This document shows, one piece after another, positions 8,128 to 14,892 of a stretch of 19,503 nucleotides of DNA. Position 1 is the first letter of the stretch; each line of letters starts with the position of its first letter. A program made the translations under genes and the position numbers. The notes beneath the pieces were generated by a model. It saw only the letters and a program-made list of their open reading frames with translations, was not told the origin of the DNA and did no database searches. This stretch comes from SFWF01 sp045539095 (GTDB taxonomy: Bacteria; Bacillota; Clostridia; Oscillospirales; Acutalibacteraceae): contig JAZQER010000073.1 of assembly GCA_045539095.1 (NCBI GenBank), positions 1 through 19,503 of the forward strand, written 5' to 3'.

Positions 8128-9075
8128 TTAATATAATTTATCAAGAAACGCGGCGCCGATGATGCCTGCATCGTTACCGAGCTTAGCGGTAACAACAAGT
8201 TCTCTGTCATCCTGACCGTACATTTCTCTTTTTACAAGCTCATTTACAGGTATCGTAAGATTTTCCTTTTCGTTTGAAATTCCGCCACCGATACAAATAA
8301 GCTCGGGTTGGAATATATTTATCATATCGGTAATTCCTACTGAAATATATTTAAAATAATTGTTTACGACCTTGGTTGCAGAAATGTCACCGAGTCGCCA
8401 CGCGTCAAATGCGGTCAATCCGTTGACGTTTTCGATGTCCCCGCCGCAAATTTTCCACATAGCAGATGCAAGGTCTTCTTTCATTGCCTTTTTGGTCTGT
8501 CGGATCAGCGCAGTTGCCGAAGCATACGCCTCCCAGCATCCACGTCTGCCGCAGGTACAAAGCTCACCGTCCATAGCAATAACCGTATGGCCGAGTTCTC
8601 CGCCCGTAAAGTTGCTTCCGGAATATATTTTTCCGTCAATAATTATACCGCCGCCTACACCAGTTCCCAAAGTTATCGCAATAAAATTTTTAGTGTTTTT
8701 CCCTGCTCCTGCAAGAAACTCGCCGTAAGCCGCGGCATTGGCGTCATTTTCAAGATAGAAATCTGAGCCTACGCGTTCTTTCATCATGCTGCAAATAGGG
8801 ACATCCTTGAACTGCAGATTGTTGGAATATTTTACCTTTCCTTTTATCGGGTCGACTGACCCCGGCGTTCCGATACCCATCGCGGATATATCCTTTGTAT
8901 TAATTCCCGCATCCTTCATAGCGGCAAATGCGGCAGAAGCCATATCGTCGGCAATCTCCTCTGCAGAGCGTGGAGCTTTTGTTTTGAGCTCACCCTTACC
9001 CACAATATTGTAGTTTTCGTCAACAACCCCTGCGACGATATTTGTTCCACCTAAATCTATTCCTAAACGATACAT
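8128..9075 (-). CDS. glcK: ROK-family glucokinase
   Basis: Phosphorylates glucose with ATP to glucose 6-phosphate and feeds the glycolysis that pfkA continues. The 315-residue protein has IDLGGTN (6-12, phosphate binding), LENDANAAAYGE (108-119, with D111 the catalytic base), GTGVGGG (137-143), ELGHTVI (160-166) and the ROK zinc motif CTCGRRGCWE (173-182, C173, C175, C180). There is no N-terminal HTH, so it is a kinase rather than a ROK repressor. Glucose as substrate is inferred from the close match to Firmicute GlcK; N-acetylhexosamine or fructose specificity is possible. GGGG lies 8 nt before the ATG. It sits 20 nt after hprK and 12 nt before murB, an unusual place for a sugar kinase in this cluster. 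Confidence 0.9.
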   Translation of the reverse strand: MYRLGIDLGGTNIVAGVVDENYNIVGKGELKTKAPRSAEEIADDMASAAFAAMKDAGINTKDISAMGIGTPGSVDPIKGKVKYSNNLQFKDVPICSMMKERVGSDFYLENDANAAAYGEFLAGAGKNTKNFIAITLGTGVGGGIIIDGKIYSGSNFTGGELGHTVIAMDGELCTCGRRGCWEAYASATALIRQTKKAMKEDLASAMWKICGGDIENVNGLTAFDAWRLGDISATKVVNNYFKYISVGITDMINIFQPELICIGGGISNEKENLTIPVNELVKREMYGQDDRELVVTAKLGNDAGIIGAAFLDKLY

Positions 9076-9095
9076 AAATATGACCCCAATTGTTG

Positions 9096-10055
9096 CTAAA
9101 ACGCCTCTATTTCCATATCTTTTACCTCTGGTGCTTCTGTTCCCATACCGAGTCTGCCGAGAAGATCTACCGCCGCGTTGTAGCCGAGTTTCTTCTGGCG
9201 GTTGTTCATAGCGGCAACCTCGATGATAACCGCAAGATTTCTACCCGGTTTTACAGGTATTGTAACCGACGGAATTGACATTCCGAGTATCTCGGTTGTC
9301 TGCTCCTCAAGACCCATTCGGTCATAGACCTTTTCAGAATCCCAAGGCTCAATGTTGATAATAAAATCTATCTTTTCGGTCAGCTTGACAGCGCCCACAC
9401 CGAAAATTCTTGACACATTAACAATTCCTATACCGCGAAGCTCAATAAAATGTCTTATATTATTGGGCGCGGCGCCGACAAGCGACTTATTTGACACTTT
9501 TCTTATCTCGACCGCGTCGTCAGCAATAAGACGGTGACCTCTTTTGACAAGCTCTATTGCCGTTTCAGATTTACCTACACCGCTTTCGCCAAGCAAAAGT
9601 ATACCCTCGCCGTAGACCTCGACAAGAACGCCGTGTCGGGTTATACGGGGTGCTAAAGAGAGATTAAGAAAAGCGATAAGCTGAGCCATAAAAGCAGAGG
9701 TCGCCTCTTCTGTGCGAAGCAGCGGCACGCCGTGCTTTTCTGCCGCCTCATAAAAACCTTCAAGCATCATATTGCGTGAGATGATGACCGCCGCAGGCTT
9801 TTTGGAGAAAAACTCTTCAACAAGCTCGAAATATTTCTCAGTTTTAAAATGCTTTATAAAGCTCTCTTCGCTTCTTCCGATTATCTGTATACGGGTATTG
9901 TCAAAAAACTCGTAATATCCGCCGAGTTGAAGTCCCGGACGGTTTATATCATTATTACATATTTTTATCTCCTCGGGTTCTGCGGGAAGATAGATAGTTT
10001 CAAGTGAAAATTCCTTTATTATTTTTGATAATTCAACCGTATATTCTGCTGACAT
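9096..10055 (-). CDS. hprK: HPr kinase/phosphorylase
   Basis: Bifunctional sensor of Firmicute carbon catabolite repression. It phosphorylates HPr on Ser46 with ATP or pyrophosphate when glycolytic intermediates are high, and removes the phosphate by phosphorolysis. The 319-residue protein has the regulatory N-domain (1-130), the catalytic His in TRHGV (H141), Walker A GESGVGKS (156-163), ADD at 178-180 and the HprK signature ELRGIGIVNV (205-214). The frame is open six codons further to a TTG at 10073, but ATG 10055 has AAGGCGG eight bases upstream and gives the normal length. It is the first gene of the operon, with a promoter about 40-70 bp upstream. Confidence 0.95.
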   Translation of the reverse strand: MSAEYTVELSKIIKEFSLETIYLPAEPEEIKICNNDINRPGLQLGGYYEFFDNTRIQIIGRSEESFIKHFKTEKYFELVEEFFSKKPAAVIISRNMMLEGFYEAAEKHGVPLLRTEEATSAFMAQLIAFLNLSLAPRITRHGVLVEVYGEGILLLGESGVGKSETAIELVKRGHRLIADDAVEIRKVSNKSLVGAAPNNIRHFIELRGIGIVNVSRIFGVGAVKLTEKIDFIINIEPWDSEKVYDRMGLEEQTTEILGMSIPSVTIPVKPGRNLAVIIEVAAMNNRQKKLGYNAAVDLLGRLGMGTEAPEVKDMEIEAF

Positions 10056-10095
10056 AAAATGCACCGCCTTCAAACGATATATTAACTTATTTTAT

Positions 10096-10123
10096 ATTAT
10101 ATATTATATCCGCTCAAATTCAA
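10096..10123 (-). promoter_or_regulatory. Sigma-A promoter of the hprK operon
   Basis: On the minus strand, TTGAAT (10118-10123) and TATAAT (10096-10101) are separated by 16 bp. The surroundings are very AT-rich and contain a second, upstream TATAAT-like hexamer, so the exact start is uncertain. It lies 41 bp before the hprK ATG. Confidence 0.6.
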
Positions 10124-10141
10124 AGTTTTTTTTGATTTTTC

Positions 10142-10170
10142 TTGATAAAAAAGGTAAAGCGTCTTATAAT
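10142..10170 (+). promoter_or_regulatory. Plus-strand sigma-A promoter, divergent from hprK
   Basis: TTGATA (10142-10147) and a perfect TATAAT (10165-10170) are 17 bp apart. The expected start is near 10177. It points into a stretch without a recognised gene, which ends in a strong hairpin at 10423-10461. Confidence 0.65.
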
Positions 10171-10207
10171 ATACTACAATATCTCATTTTACAAGGTGGA
10201 ATTACAT

Positions 10208-10282
10208 ATGAAACTGGGTATCGTCGATGAACTTACCGAATTCATATCTAAATGTTTCTCCATAAATGCCGATAAAGCTTGA
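10208..10282 (+). CDS. Possible 24-residue peptide, unrecognised
   Basis: I do not recognise this peptide (MKLGIVDELTEFISKCFSIN then ADKA). Reasons to take it seriously are AAGGTGG at 10191-10197, eight bases before the ATG, and a good sigma-A promoter ending 37 bp upstream. It has one Cys and no membrane segment. It could be a genuine small protein, a leader peptide, or the 5' remnant of a decayed gene: the other two plus frames stay partly open to about 10371 (one ends in NGVKMA then stop) but do not form a convincing protein. Confidence 0.3.
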   Translation: MKLGIVDELTEFISKCFSINADKA

Positions 10283-10422
10283 TAAACACTATATTTTTCA
10301 ATAATTCTAAAACACACAAGTCCACGTATCTCTATGTCTTCCCATACGAAAATGGCGTAAAAATGGCGTAGTAAAATCAGTGGATAGCCTGCGACGAAGT
10401 GCATATTGCTACACATAACAGC
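10283..10422. other. Gene-poor stretch with an 11-bp tandem repeat
   Basis: No recognised coding sequence was found. AAAATGGCGTA occurs twice in direct tandem at 10349-10359 and 10360-10370. A 75-codon minus-strand ORF crosses the stretch (10189-10416), but it lacks a ribosome binding site and a recognisable family. This stretch joins the conserved hprK operon to accessory genes and may contain decayed insertion debris. Confidence 0.4.
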
Positions 10423-10470
10423 CGCCCGGCGGTGAGACCTTTTTGGTCTTACCGCCGGGTGTTTATATTT
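10423..10470 (+). terminator. Strong 17-bp hairpin, probable terminator
   Basis: CGCCCGGCGGTGAGACC (10423-10439) pairs with GGTCTTACCGCCGGGTG (10445-10461), including two G-U pairs, around a TTTTT loop. GTTTATATTT follows on plus. On minus, the sequence after the stem is not T-rich, so termination of the plus-strand transcript from the 10142 promoter is the better reading. It also lies 18 bp beyond the fic stop codon and may block convergent transcription. Confidence 0.6.
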
Positions 10471-10479
10471 ATATTCAAT

Positions 10480-11367
10480 TCAATATGCAATCCTAAAGTA
10501 ATCCAAATAGGCCTTAAAGCGGTCTTGAGCAGTAAGGCAAGTGTCCATTAGAAAACCTTTCTCTTGATCCCACTCTTTGAGGCCACGATAGTAGAACAGC
10601 TTCAGATTATCCTCAATAATAAAGGGTACAATGTTATGCTTCAGGCACTCTTTGAAGAGAATCAGGCGACCTACGCGGCCATTTCCGTCTTGAAAGGGAT
10701 GGATGCGTTCAAATGCTACATGGAAGGCTACGATGTCCTCAAAGGTCTTAGTGGATAGTTCGTTGTAACTCATCAGTAGCTTGCGTATCTCGCTGGCAAC
10801 ATTTTCTGGAAGAGTGGTGTCATTACCGCCTACCTCGTTGGGCAGTTTCTTGTACTCCCCTACCGCGAACCAATCCTTGCGGCTGTCGCTGGTGCCGGTC
10901 TTCAGAACAAAATGCAATTCCTTGATGAATTTCTCAGTCAGTGTAGAGCCAGCCTGGTCGATCACCATATCAATGCATCGGAAATGGTTAGCTGTCTCAA
11001 TCACATCGTCCACATTCACAGCTTCATTTTCAAAGCCAATGGTGTTGGTCTCAAAGATGTACCGAGTCTGATCGTGCGTCAAGCGACTACCCTCAATGTG
11101 GTTTGAATTATAGGTCAGATCGATCTGAATTTTATGATAGATACCACCGGTCATCTTTGTTGCCTTCTGCTCTCGCAGGATCTGCAGCAACGTAGGTACA
11201 TCGTTTTTCTTATTTGAACGCTCCGGCTTTTGTGCGTCCTCCGGAATATACCAGGTTTTGCCGATAATCTTCGCATCAGCAATTCTGCCGTGGGCACAGT
11301 AATTCCGCACGCTTCGTTCGGAAAGCCCCCATTTTTCAGCCATTTTTGCCACAGATATATATTCCAT
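10480..11367 (-). CDS. Fic-domain AMP-transferase with N-terminal HTH (class II)
   Basis: Fic proteins usually transfer AMP from ATP to a hydroxyl group of a target protein. The 295-residue product has an excisionase/MerR-like HTH at about 3-48 (SVAKMAEKWGLSERSVRNYC), then the Fic fold with the complete active motif HPFQDGNGRVGR (223-234, catalytic His 223). Ahead of it is SNHIEG (88-93), which fits the class II inhibitory-helix motif [S/T]xxxE[G/N], with E92 expected to keep the enzyme off. No antitoxin gene is adjacent. An upstream in-frame start at 11418 would lie within the promoter; ATG 11367 has GGGAGGT five bases before it. The target protein is unknown, and the HTH may bind the inverted repeat in its own promoter. 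Confidence 0.93.
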   Translation of the reverse strand: MEYISVAKMAEKWGLSERSVRNYCAHGRIADAKIIGKTWYIPEDAQKPERSNKKNDVPTLLQILREQKATKMTGGIYHKIQIDLTYNSNHIEGSRLTHDQTRYIFETNTIGFENEAVNVDDVIETANHFRCIDMVIDQAGSTLTEKFIKELHFVLKTGTSDSRKDWFAVGEYKKLPNEVGGNDTTLPENVASEIRKLLMSYNELSTKTFEDIVAFHVAFERIHPFQDGNGRVGRLILFKECLKHNIVPFIIEDNLKLFYYRGLKEWDQEKGFLMDTCLTAQDRFKAYLDYFRIAY

Positions 11368-11397
11368 AGTTACCTCCCGGCAAGATTTCTTGTCTGT

Positions 11398-11426
11398 ATT
11401 ATACCATATTATCGGCAAAATATCAA
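11398..11426 (-). promoter_or_regulatory. Extended -10 promoter of the fic gene
   Basis: On the minus strand, TTGATA (11421-11426) and TATAAT (11398-11403) are 17 bp apart, with TGG before the -10 box (extended -10). The predicted start is about 25 bp before the fic ATG. Confidence 0.8.
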
Positions 11427-11464
11427 TAGTGTTTTCAGTTTTTTAAAATCTTTGTTGCCGATAA
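11409..11464. promoter_or_regulatory. Inverted repeat, probable operator of fic
   Basis: TTATCGGCAA (11409-11418) and TTGCCGATAA (11455-11464) are perfect reverse complements, 46 bp apart start to start. The first lies inside the spacer between the -35 and -10 boxes; the second is 28 bp upstream of the -35 box. A dimeric repressor bound to either would control the promoter. The Fic protein's own HTH is the obvious candidate. Confidence 0.6.
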
Positions 11465-11490
11465 ACTATTAAATAATTTAGCTATTGTAT

Positions 11491-11525
11491 ATTAAAACGG
11501 CAGAGAGGTCCAGCCTCCCTGCCGT
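11491..11525 (-). terminator. Terminator of the VTC-DUF4956-Cthe_2159 operon
   Basis: ACGGCAGAGAGG (11497-11508) pairs with CCTCCCTGCCGT (11514-11525), 12 pairs including one G-U, around a 5-nt loop. On the minus strand TTTTAAT follows. It begins 14 nt after the stop codon of the last reading frame. Confidence 0.8.
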
Positions 11526-11539
11526 CATTACTGTGTATA

Positions 11540-13372
11540 TTAACTTGCTGCAAATTCTCCGGACCCCGAACCGACTGTGATTGTGTAAGTTTCACCCTTT
11601 TTAATATCGGGGCTTGATAGAATAACCACGGCAAAATTCAGTTCAGGTGTGTGCTCAATAATGATGTTTCCGGATTTATCCTTCAGAACGATTTTTGTAC
11701 CTGCAGACTGATTGCCAACACTTACTGCTATCACCCCCTGCTCGGAGTCACTAAAGGTCTGTGCCATACCGGATGCACCTGTTCCGATAAACGTGCCTCC
11801 CGTAATCGTAGCACTTCTGTCATAATCAAGGGTTGCGGTATCGCCCTGCGTAGGACCTGTAACAACGGTATATCCGCCAGATATCGTAAGCGTACCGTTT
11901 GCATCAATTCCGTCGCCCGATGCTTTTACATACAGGTTTCCGCCGGAGATGATGATACTGCCGTTACCTGAGGACATTCCGCCGCCCATACCGTGCTTTC
12001 CGCCGCCGAACATACCATCACGACCGCCGGTAGTACCGCTGGAGTCCGTTCCTCATGCGGCATTGAGACCGTCATCACTGGCAACTATCTTGAATTCTCC
12101 TCCCTTAACATCGATGTTGAGTGCTTCCAAGCCCTCATAACTTTCGGTAATATTGAAAGTACCTGCTGTAATGGTGAGGGTTTCTTCTGCGTGGATAGCA
12201 TCATCGCCGGAAGCTAATTCAAACGTGCCACCGTTTATTGTAACAGATACATCCGAGTGAACAGAGTCATCGGCAGAGTCGATCTTAAAAGTACCGCCAC
12301 TGATCAGAAGACTGTTTGCTGCTTTAATGCCCTTCATACTCGCGCTGTTTTCATCTGTTGTGGTGGTTGAGCTTTGTGAGCTGCCTGGTCGCATTCCGCC
12401 GTGACCACCACCCATAAAGCCGCCGTAGTTACCGGAGGATGCTTGGGATCCGTTTTTGCTGCCACCGCCTATCAAAAGATCAAAGGTGCCGTCCTCGATT
12501 TGCAAATAGGCACTTGCAGCAATACCGTCACCTTCTGCTTCTGCTTGAATTGTTCCACTTGAGATATAAATAAATCCCTTTTCAGCATCCTCGGTATTCT
12601 CACAATGAATGGCATCCTTACCGGCATCTATCGTGAATGTTGCCGCGGAGATTCTTACACTGTCATTGGCATCTACGGCATGAGATGCAGAATTGATCGT
12701 ATAAGTGCCGCCTGTAACAACCAGATCATCCTTACAAACAATACCATGTCCTGCGGGTGATGTAACTGTTAACGAGCCTGCTCCATTGAGTGTCAAATCT
12801 TGTTTTGAGAACAAAGCTCCGTCAATATTATTATCGTCAATAGCGGTGAAGCTACCGCCATTGGCAAGCGTATTTGTTGTTCCTTCGGCAAGGGTTAAGA
12901 AGACCTTGTCTGCTTCCAAAACATATAGCGCTGCTGATGTCTTGCTTGTGATGTTTACACCATCAAAAATAAGTTGCAGTTTTGCGGTATCTTTTGCATT
13001 GACGATCAGCATACCATCTGTCAGCTCACCTGAAATAACATAGGTTGCTTCCTCGGTGATCGTAACTCTTGAACCGGATATATTAACACTGTTGGAGCTG
13101 GCTGTTGCTGATGTACCGTTCAGTTTGATTGTAACTGCTTTACTTTCATCATATTCCGTTTTGCCGTCCCGTTCGGTAAACATATCCGAATCGGTCTGAG
13201 AAAAGTCCACATCTACGGGGTTATCGTTTATAGTGGAATCATCACCGGATACCGTAGCACCACCGTTATTTAATTCTCCATTGTCGCCCGTGTTTCCTTT
13301 ATCGGTGCCGCAGACTGCAAGCACAGAAAGTATCATAAAAAGTGCAAGAAAGATCGATATATACTTTTTCAT
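11540..13372 (-). pseudogene. Secreted Cthe_2159-type carbohydrate-binding beta-helix protein, interrupted by TGA
   Basis: The frame is open from ATG 13372 (AAAGGAGG six bases upstream) to TAA at 11540, except for one TGA at 12053-12055. It would encode about 609 residues; the stop leaves 439. The N-terminus has KK, a hydrophobic core and a Cys in SVLAVCGTDKG, so it looks like a lipoprotein, although Val just before the Cys is atypical. The rest is a series of short beta-helix rungs rich in SGGTF, GDDAIHAE and SDDGLNAA, as in Cthe_2159 (a Clostridium thermocellum right-handed beta-helix protein that binds acidic or cellulosic glycans). Two Gly/His/Met-rich inserts are present. Codons after the TGA keep the frame and family pattern (GTDSSG), so a single Gly-codon change is likely. 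Whether the stop is real or a sequence error is open. Confidence 0.75.
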
Positions 13373-13385
13373 TTTGCGCCTCCTT

Positions 13386-14081
13386 TTACAGTTCCGTAAC
13401 TGTGGTTTCTTGCTTTGAGACGGTGATTTCAAGATTGCCATTGCGACAGCGGATCTTGTCGATCATTTCCTTTTCTCTGGACGCATCGCGCAATACCGCG
13501 TTGTATGTAAGTTTAAACATACTTCCCATATTGGTGCTTTTTACGCGGGCAAGATCGTGGGACACAGTGTATTCTGCAAAGATATCGTCAAAGACTCCGG
13601 AATAGTCCAAGTCTTCGGGAATTGTGATAGAAAATGTCTTATAGGCATCTGCGTTTTTCTTTGCACCGAAATCCAGGCGGTTGTACAGTAAAAACATCGC
13701 ACACATAACCACCGTAAACAGTACGGAAAAACCGAGATAACCCATACCGGCGATCAGTCCTGCACCCATCGCAAGAAACAATGTGCAAATTTCTTTTGCC
13801 GTACCGGGAACACTGCGGAAACGGACAAGACTAAAAGCGCCCGCCACCGCAACGCCCGTTCCTACGTTGCCGTTGACCAGCATAATCACCACGCAAACCA
13901 CCGCAGGCAGAAGTGCCAGTGTTACCACAAAGCTCTTGGTATATCGTGTGCGATACATATAGGCAAACGCCATAATAAGCCCAAGCACAAGGGAAAACCC
14001 AAGGCAGAGCAGAAAATCAGTGATGCTAATCACCGAAACAAGATCCGAATCAAATAATCCCTTAAACAAATTCTCAAGCAT
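13386..14081 (-). CDS. DUF4956 membrane protein
   Basis: Function unknown. The 231-residue protein has about four hydrophobic segments (20-42, 50-69, 99-113, 116-133), then a soluble C-terminal half with a mixed alpha/beta look. The conserved family signature is GAFSLVRFRSVPGTAKEI (81-98), between segments 2 and 3. DUF4956 proteins repeatedly sit beside VTC polyphosphate polymerase genes in Firmicutes and other bacteria, often with CotH-type kinases or beta-helix surface proteins, so a role as membrane partner of the VTC enzyme is a reasonable inference. ATG 14081 overlaps the VTC stop by 8 nt (ATGCTTGA), with GGAGGT eight bases upstream, giving tight translational coupling. The next gene starts 13 nt after its stop. 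Confidence 0.88.
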   Translation of the reverse strand: MLENLFKGLFDSDLVSVISITDFLLCLGFSLVLGLIMAFAYMYRTRYTKSFVVTLALLPAVVCVVIMLVNGNVGTGVAVAGAFSLVRFRSVPGTAKEICTLFLAMGAGLIAGMGYLGFSVLFTVVMCAMFLLYNRLDFGAKKNADAYKTFSITIPEDLDYSGVFDDIFAEYTVSHDLARVKSTNMGSMFKLTYNAVLRDASREKEMIDKIRCRNGNLEITVSKQETTVTEL

Positions 14082-14814
14082 TAACTGCTACCTCCATCAC
14101 GTTTTTATGTTCTCCGACCAACCTCGGAAAAATCATTGTTTGATACGCCGTTCCATATTTGGAAAACGACGTCTTGTAAATGTGTTCCTCTGAGAGAGTT
14201 TTAGTCATCCAAATAGGAATACCTCCCGAGCACTTGATCTCCATCAAGACCTTTCCTTCCGGGAGAATTGGTGTGCCGTACACTTCCGACTCAAGAGACA
14301 AATCATCTTGTCTGCAAAGAATGGTATCGTCAAAGGTCACACGAAAATCCGAGCCGTCATTTGCATAAAAGGCTTCTCGCTCATACGAGAGGAAAACCGC
14401 AGGGTGCAAAGTTTTATAGTAGTCAAGAAAGTAATCTATTTCCTCGGATATCTGCGTGTGTTTATGACAATGCTGTTCCCGAGAGAGCCATTCCACAGCT
14501 TCTGTTTCGGGGAGAGAAATACGGCGTTTATATACCACGTGCTTATATTTTTTCTTTAACTCAACAAACACTGTGCTGTTCGGCTCGGCTCTTCCGTAGC
14601 TACGGATACGAAGTTTTTCCTTGTATGTCGGTTTCTCTATCGACCTGCGAATCAGAAGATAAGTGTCTGTATCGTAGTAAATATTGCGAATCGTGGTACG
14701 GCCATACTTATCCAGCTTCATATACGGCTTCATTGCCTCAAGCACTTTTGCTTTTTGTTCGAGGGTTATCATATATTTGATTTCATAGCGTTTAAAAACC
14801 GTTTGAATTGCCAT
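14074..14814 (-). CDS. VTC-domain polyphosphate polymerase-like protein
   Basis: The VTC domain is a tunnel-shaped beta-barrel of the triphosphate-tunnel fold. In yeast Vtc4 it makes polyphosphate from ATP. The 246-residue protein is essentially one VTC domain without SPX or membrane parts. Charged tunnel residues fall in the expected order: RYEIKY (9-14), KLRIRSYG (67-74), VELKKK (84-89), YKRR (95-98), SYERE (143-147), RVTFDD (158-163), MEIKC (191-195) and SKYG (218-221). Catalytic activity is thus plausible but not shown; bacterial members are largely uncharacterised. ATG 14814 has AGGAGG ten bases before it, and that site lies in one arm of a hairpin. The first cistron of a three-gene operon placed 78 nt after the sensor kinase gene. 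Confidence 0.88.
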   Translation of the reverse strand: MAIQTVFKRYEIKYMITLEQKAKVLEAMKPYMKLDKYGRTTIRNIYYDTDTYLLIRRSIEKPTYKEKLRIRSYGRAEPNSTVFVELKKKYKHVVYKRRISLPETEAVEWLSREQHCHKHTQISEEIDYFLDYYKTLHPAVFLSYEREAFYANDGSDFRVTFDDTILCRQDDLSLESEVYGTPILPEGKVLMEIKCSGGIPIWMTKTLSEEHIYKTSFSKYGTAYQTMIFPRLVGEHKNVMEVAVNA

Positions 14815-14823
14815 AAAAACAAA

Positions 14824-14860
14824 TCCTCCTGTACCTTGATAGCATCATTGTACAGGAGGA
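14824..14860 (-). promoter_or_regulatory. Hairpin that would hide the VTC ribosome binding site
   Basis: TCCTCCTGTAC (14824-14834) and GTACAGGAGGA (14850-14860) are perfect 11-bp complements with a 15-nt gap, inside which TGAT and ATCA can pair again. In minus-strand RNA the downstream arm contains the AGGAGG of the VTC gene, so folding would block initiation. Transcripts from the promoter at 14847-14852 would start within the loop and lack the upstream arm; transcripts reading through from the kinase gene would contain both arms. Confidence 0.55.
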
Positions 14861-14880
14861 AGATTGAAGTTTGATTGAAG
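14847..14880 (-). promoter_or_regulatory. VTC operon promoter with TTCAAT direct repeat
   Basis: On the minus strand, TTCAAT occurs at 14874-14879 and 14863-14868 (11-bp period, extended CTTCAATC in the second), followed after 10 bp by TACAAT (14847-14852) as a -10 box. There is no good -35 hexamer. This is the layout of promoters activated by OmpR-family regulators, and the same repeat precedes the response-regulator gene. Confidence 0.55.
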
Positions 14881-14892
14881 CGCTATTATGAT

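Noticed and set aside
10345..10371. Possible tail of a tyrosine integrase (reads ENGVKMA then stop) marking an insertion end
   Set aside because: The C-terminal residues are suggestive, but upstream codons in that frame show no integrase motif and a stop occurs within about 30 codons. No att-like duplication was found.
10189..10416. 75-codon minus-strand ORF between hprK and fic
   Set aside because: No ribosome binding site, no recognisable family, and it runs antisense to a better promoter and ORF. Kept only as possible debris.
10480..11540. Fic toxin-antitoxin pair
   Set aside because: No small antitoxin ORF flanks the gene; the inhibitory motif lies within the same protein.
11540..12013. 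Separate small gene starting at ATG 12013
   Set aside because: No ribosome binding site precedes it, and the frame and sequence pattern continue directly from the upstream ORF across a single TGA, so it is the 3' part of one gene.
12053..12055. UGA recoded as glycine or selenocysteine
   Set aside because: UGA means Gly in some candidate phyla, and Gly fits here. But murB, the VTC gene, cytX and thiD all end in TGA at sensible places, and no other long gene contains an internal TGA. No SECIS-like element or redox context supports selenocysteine.
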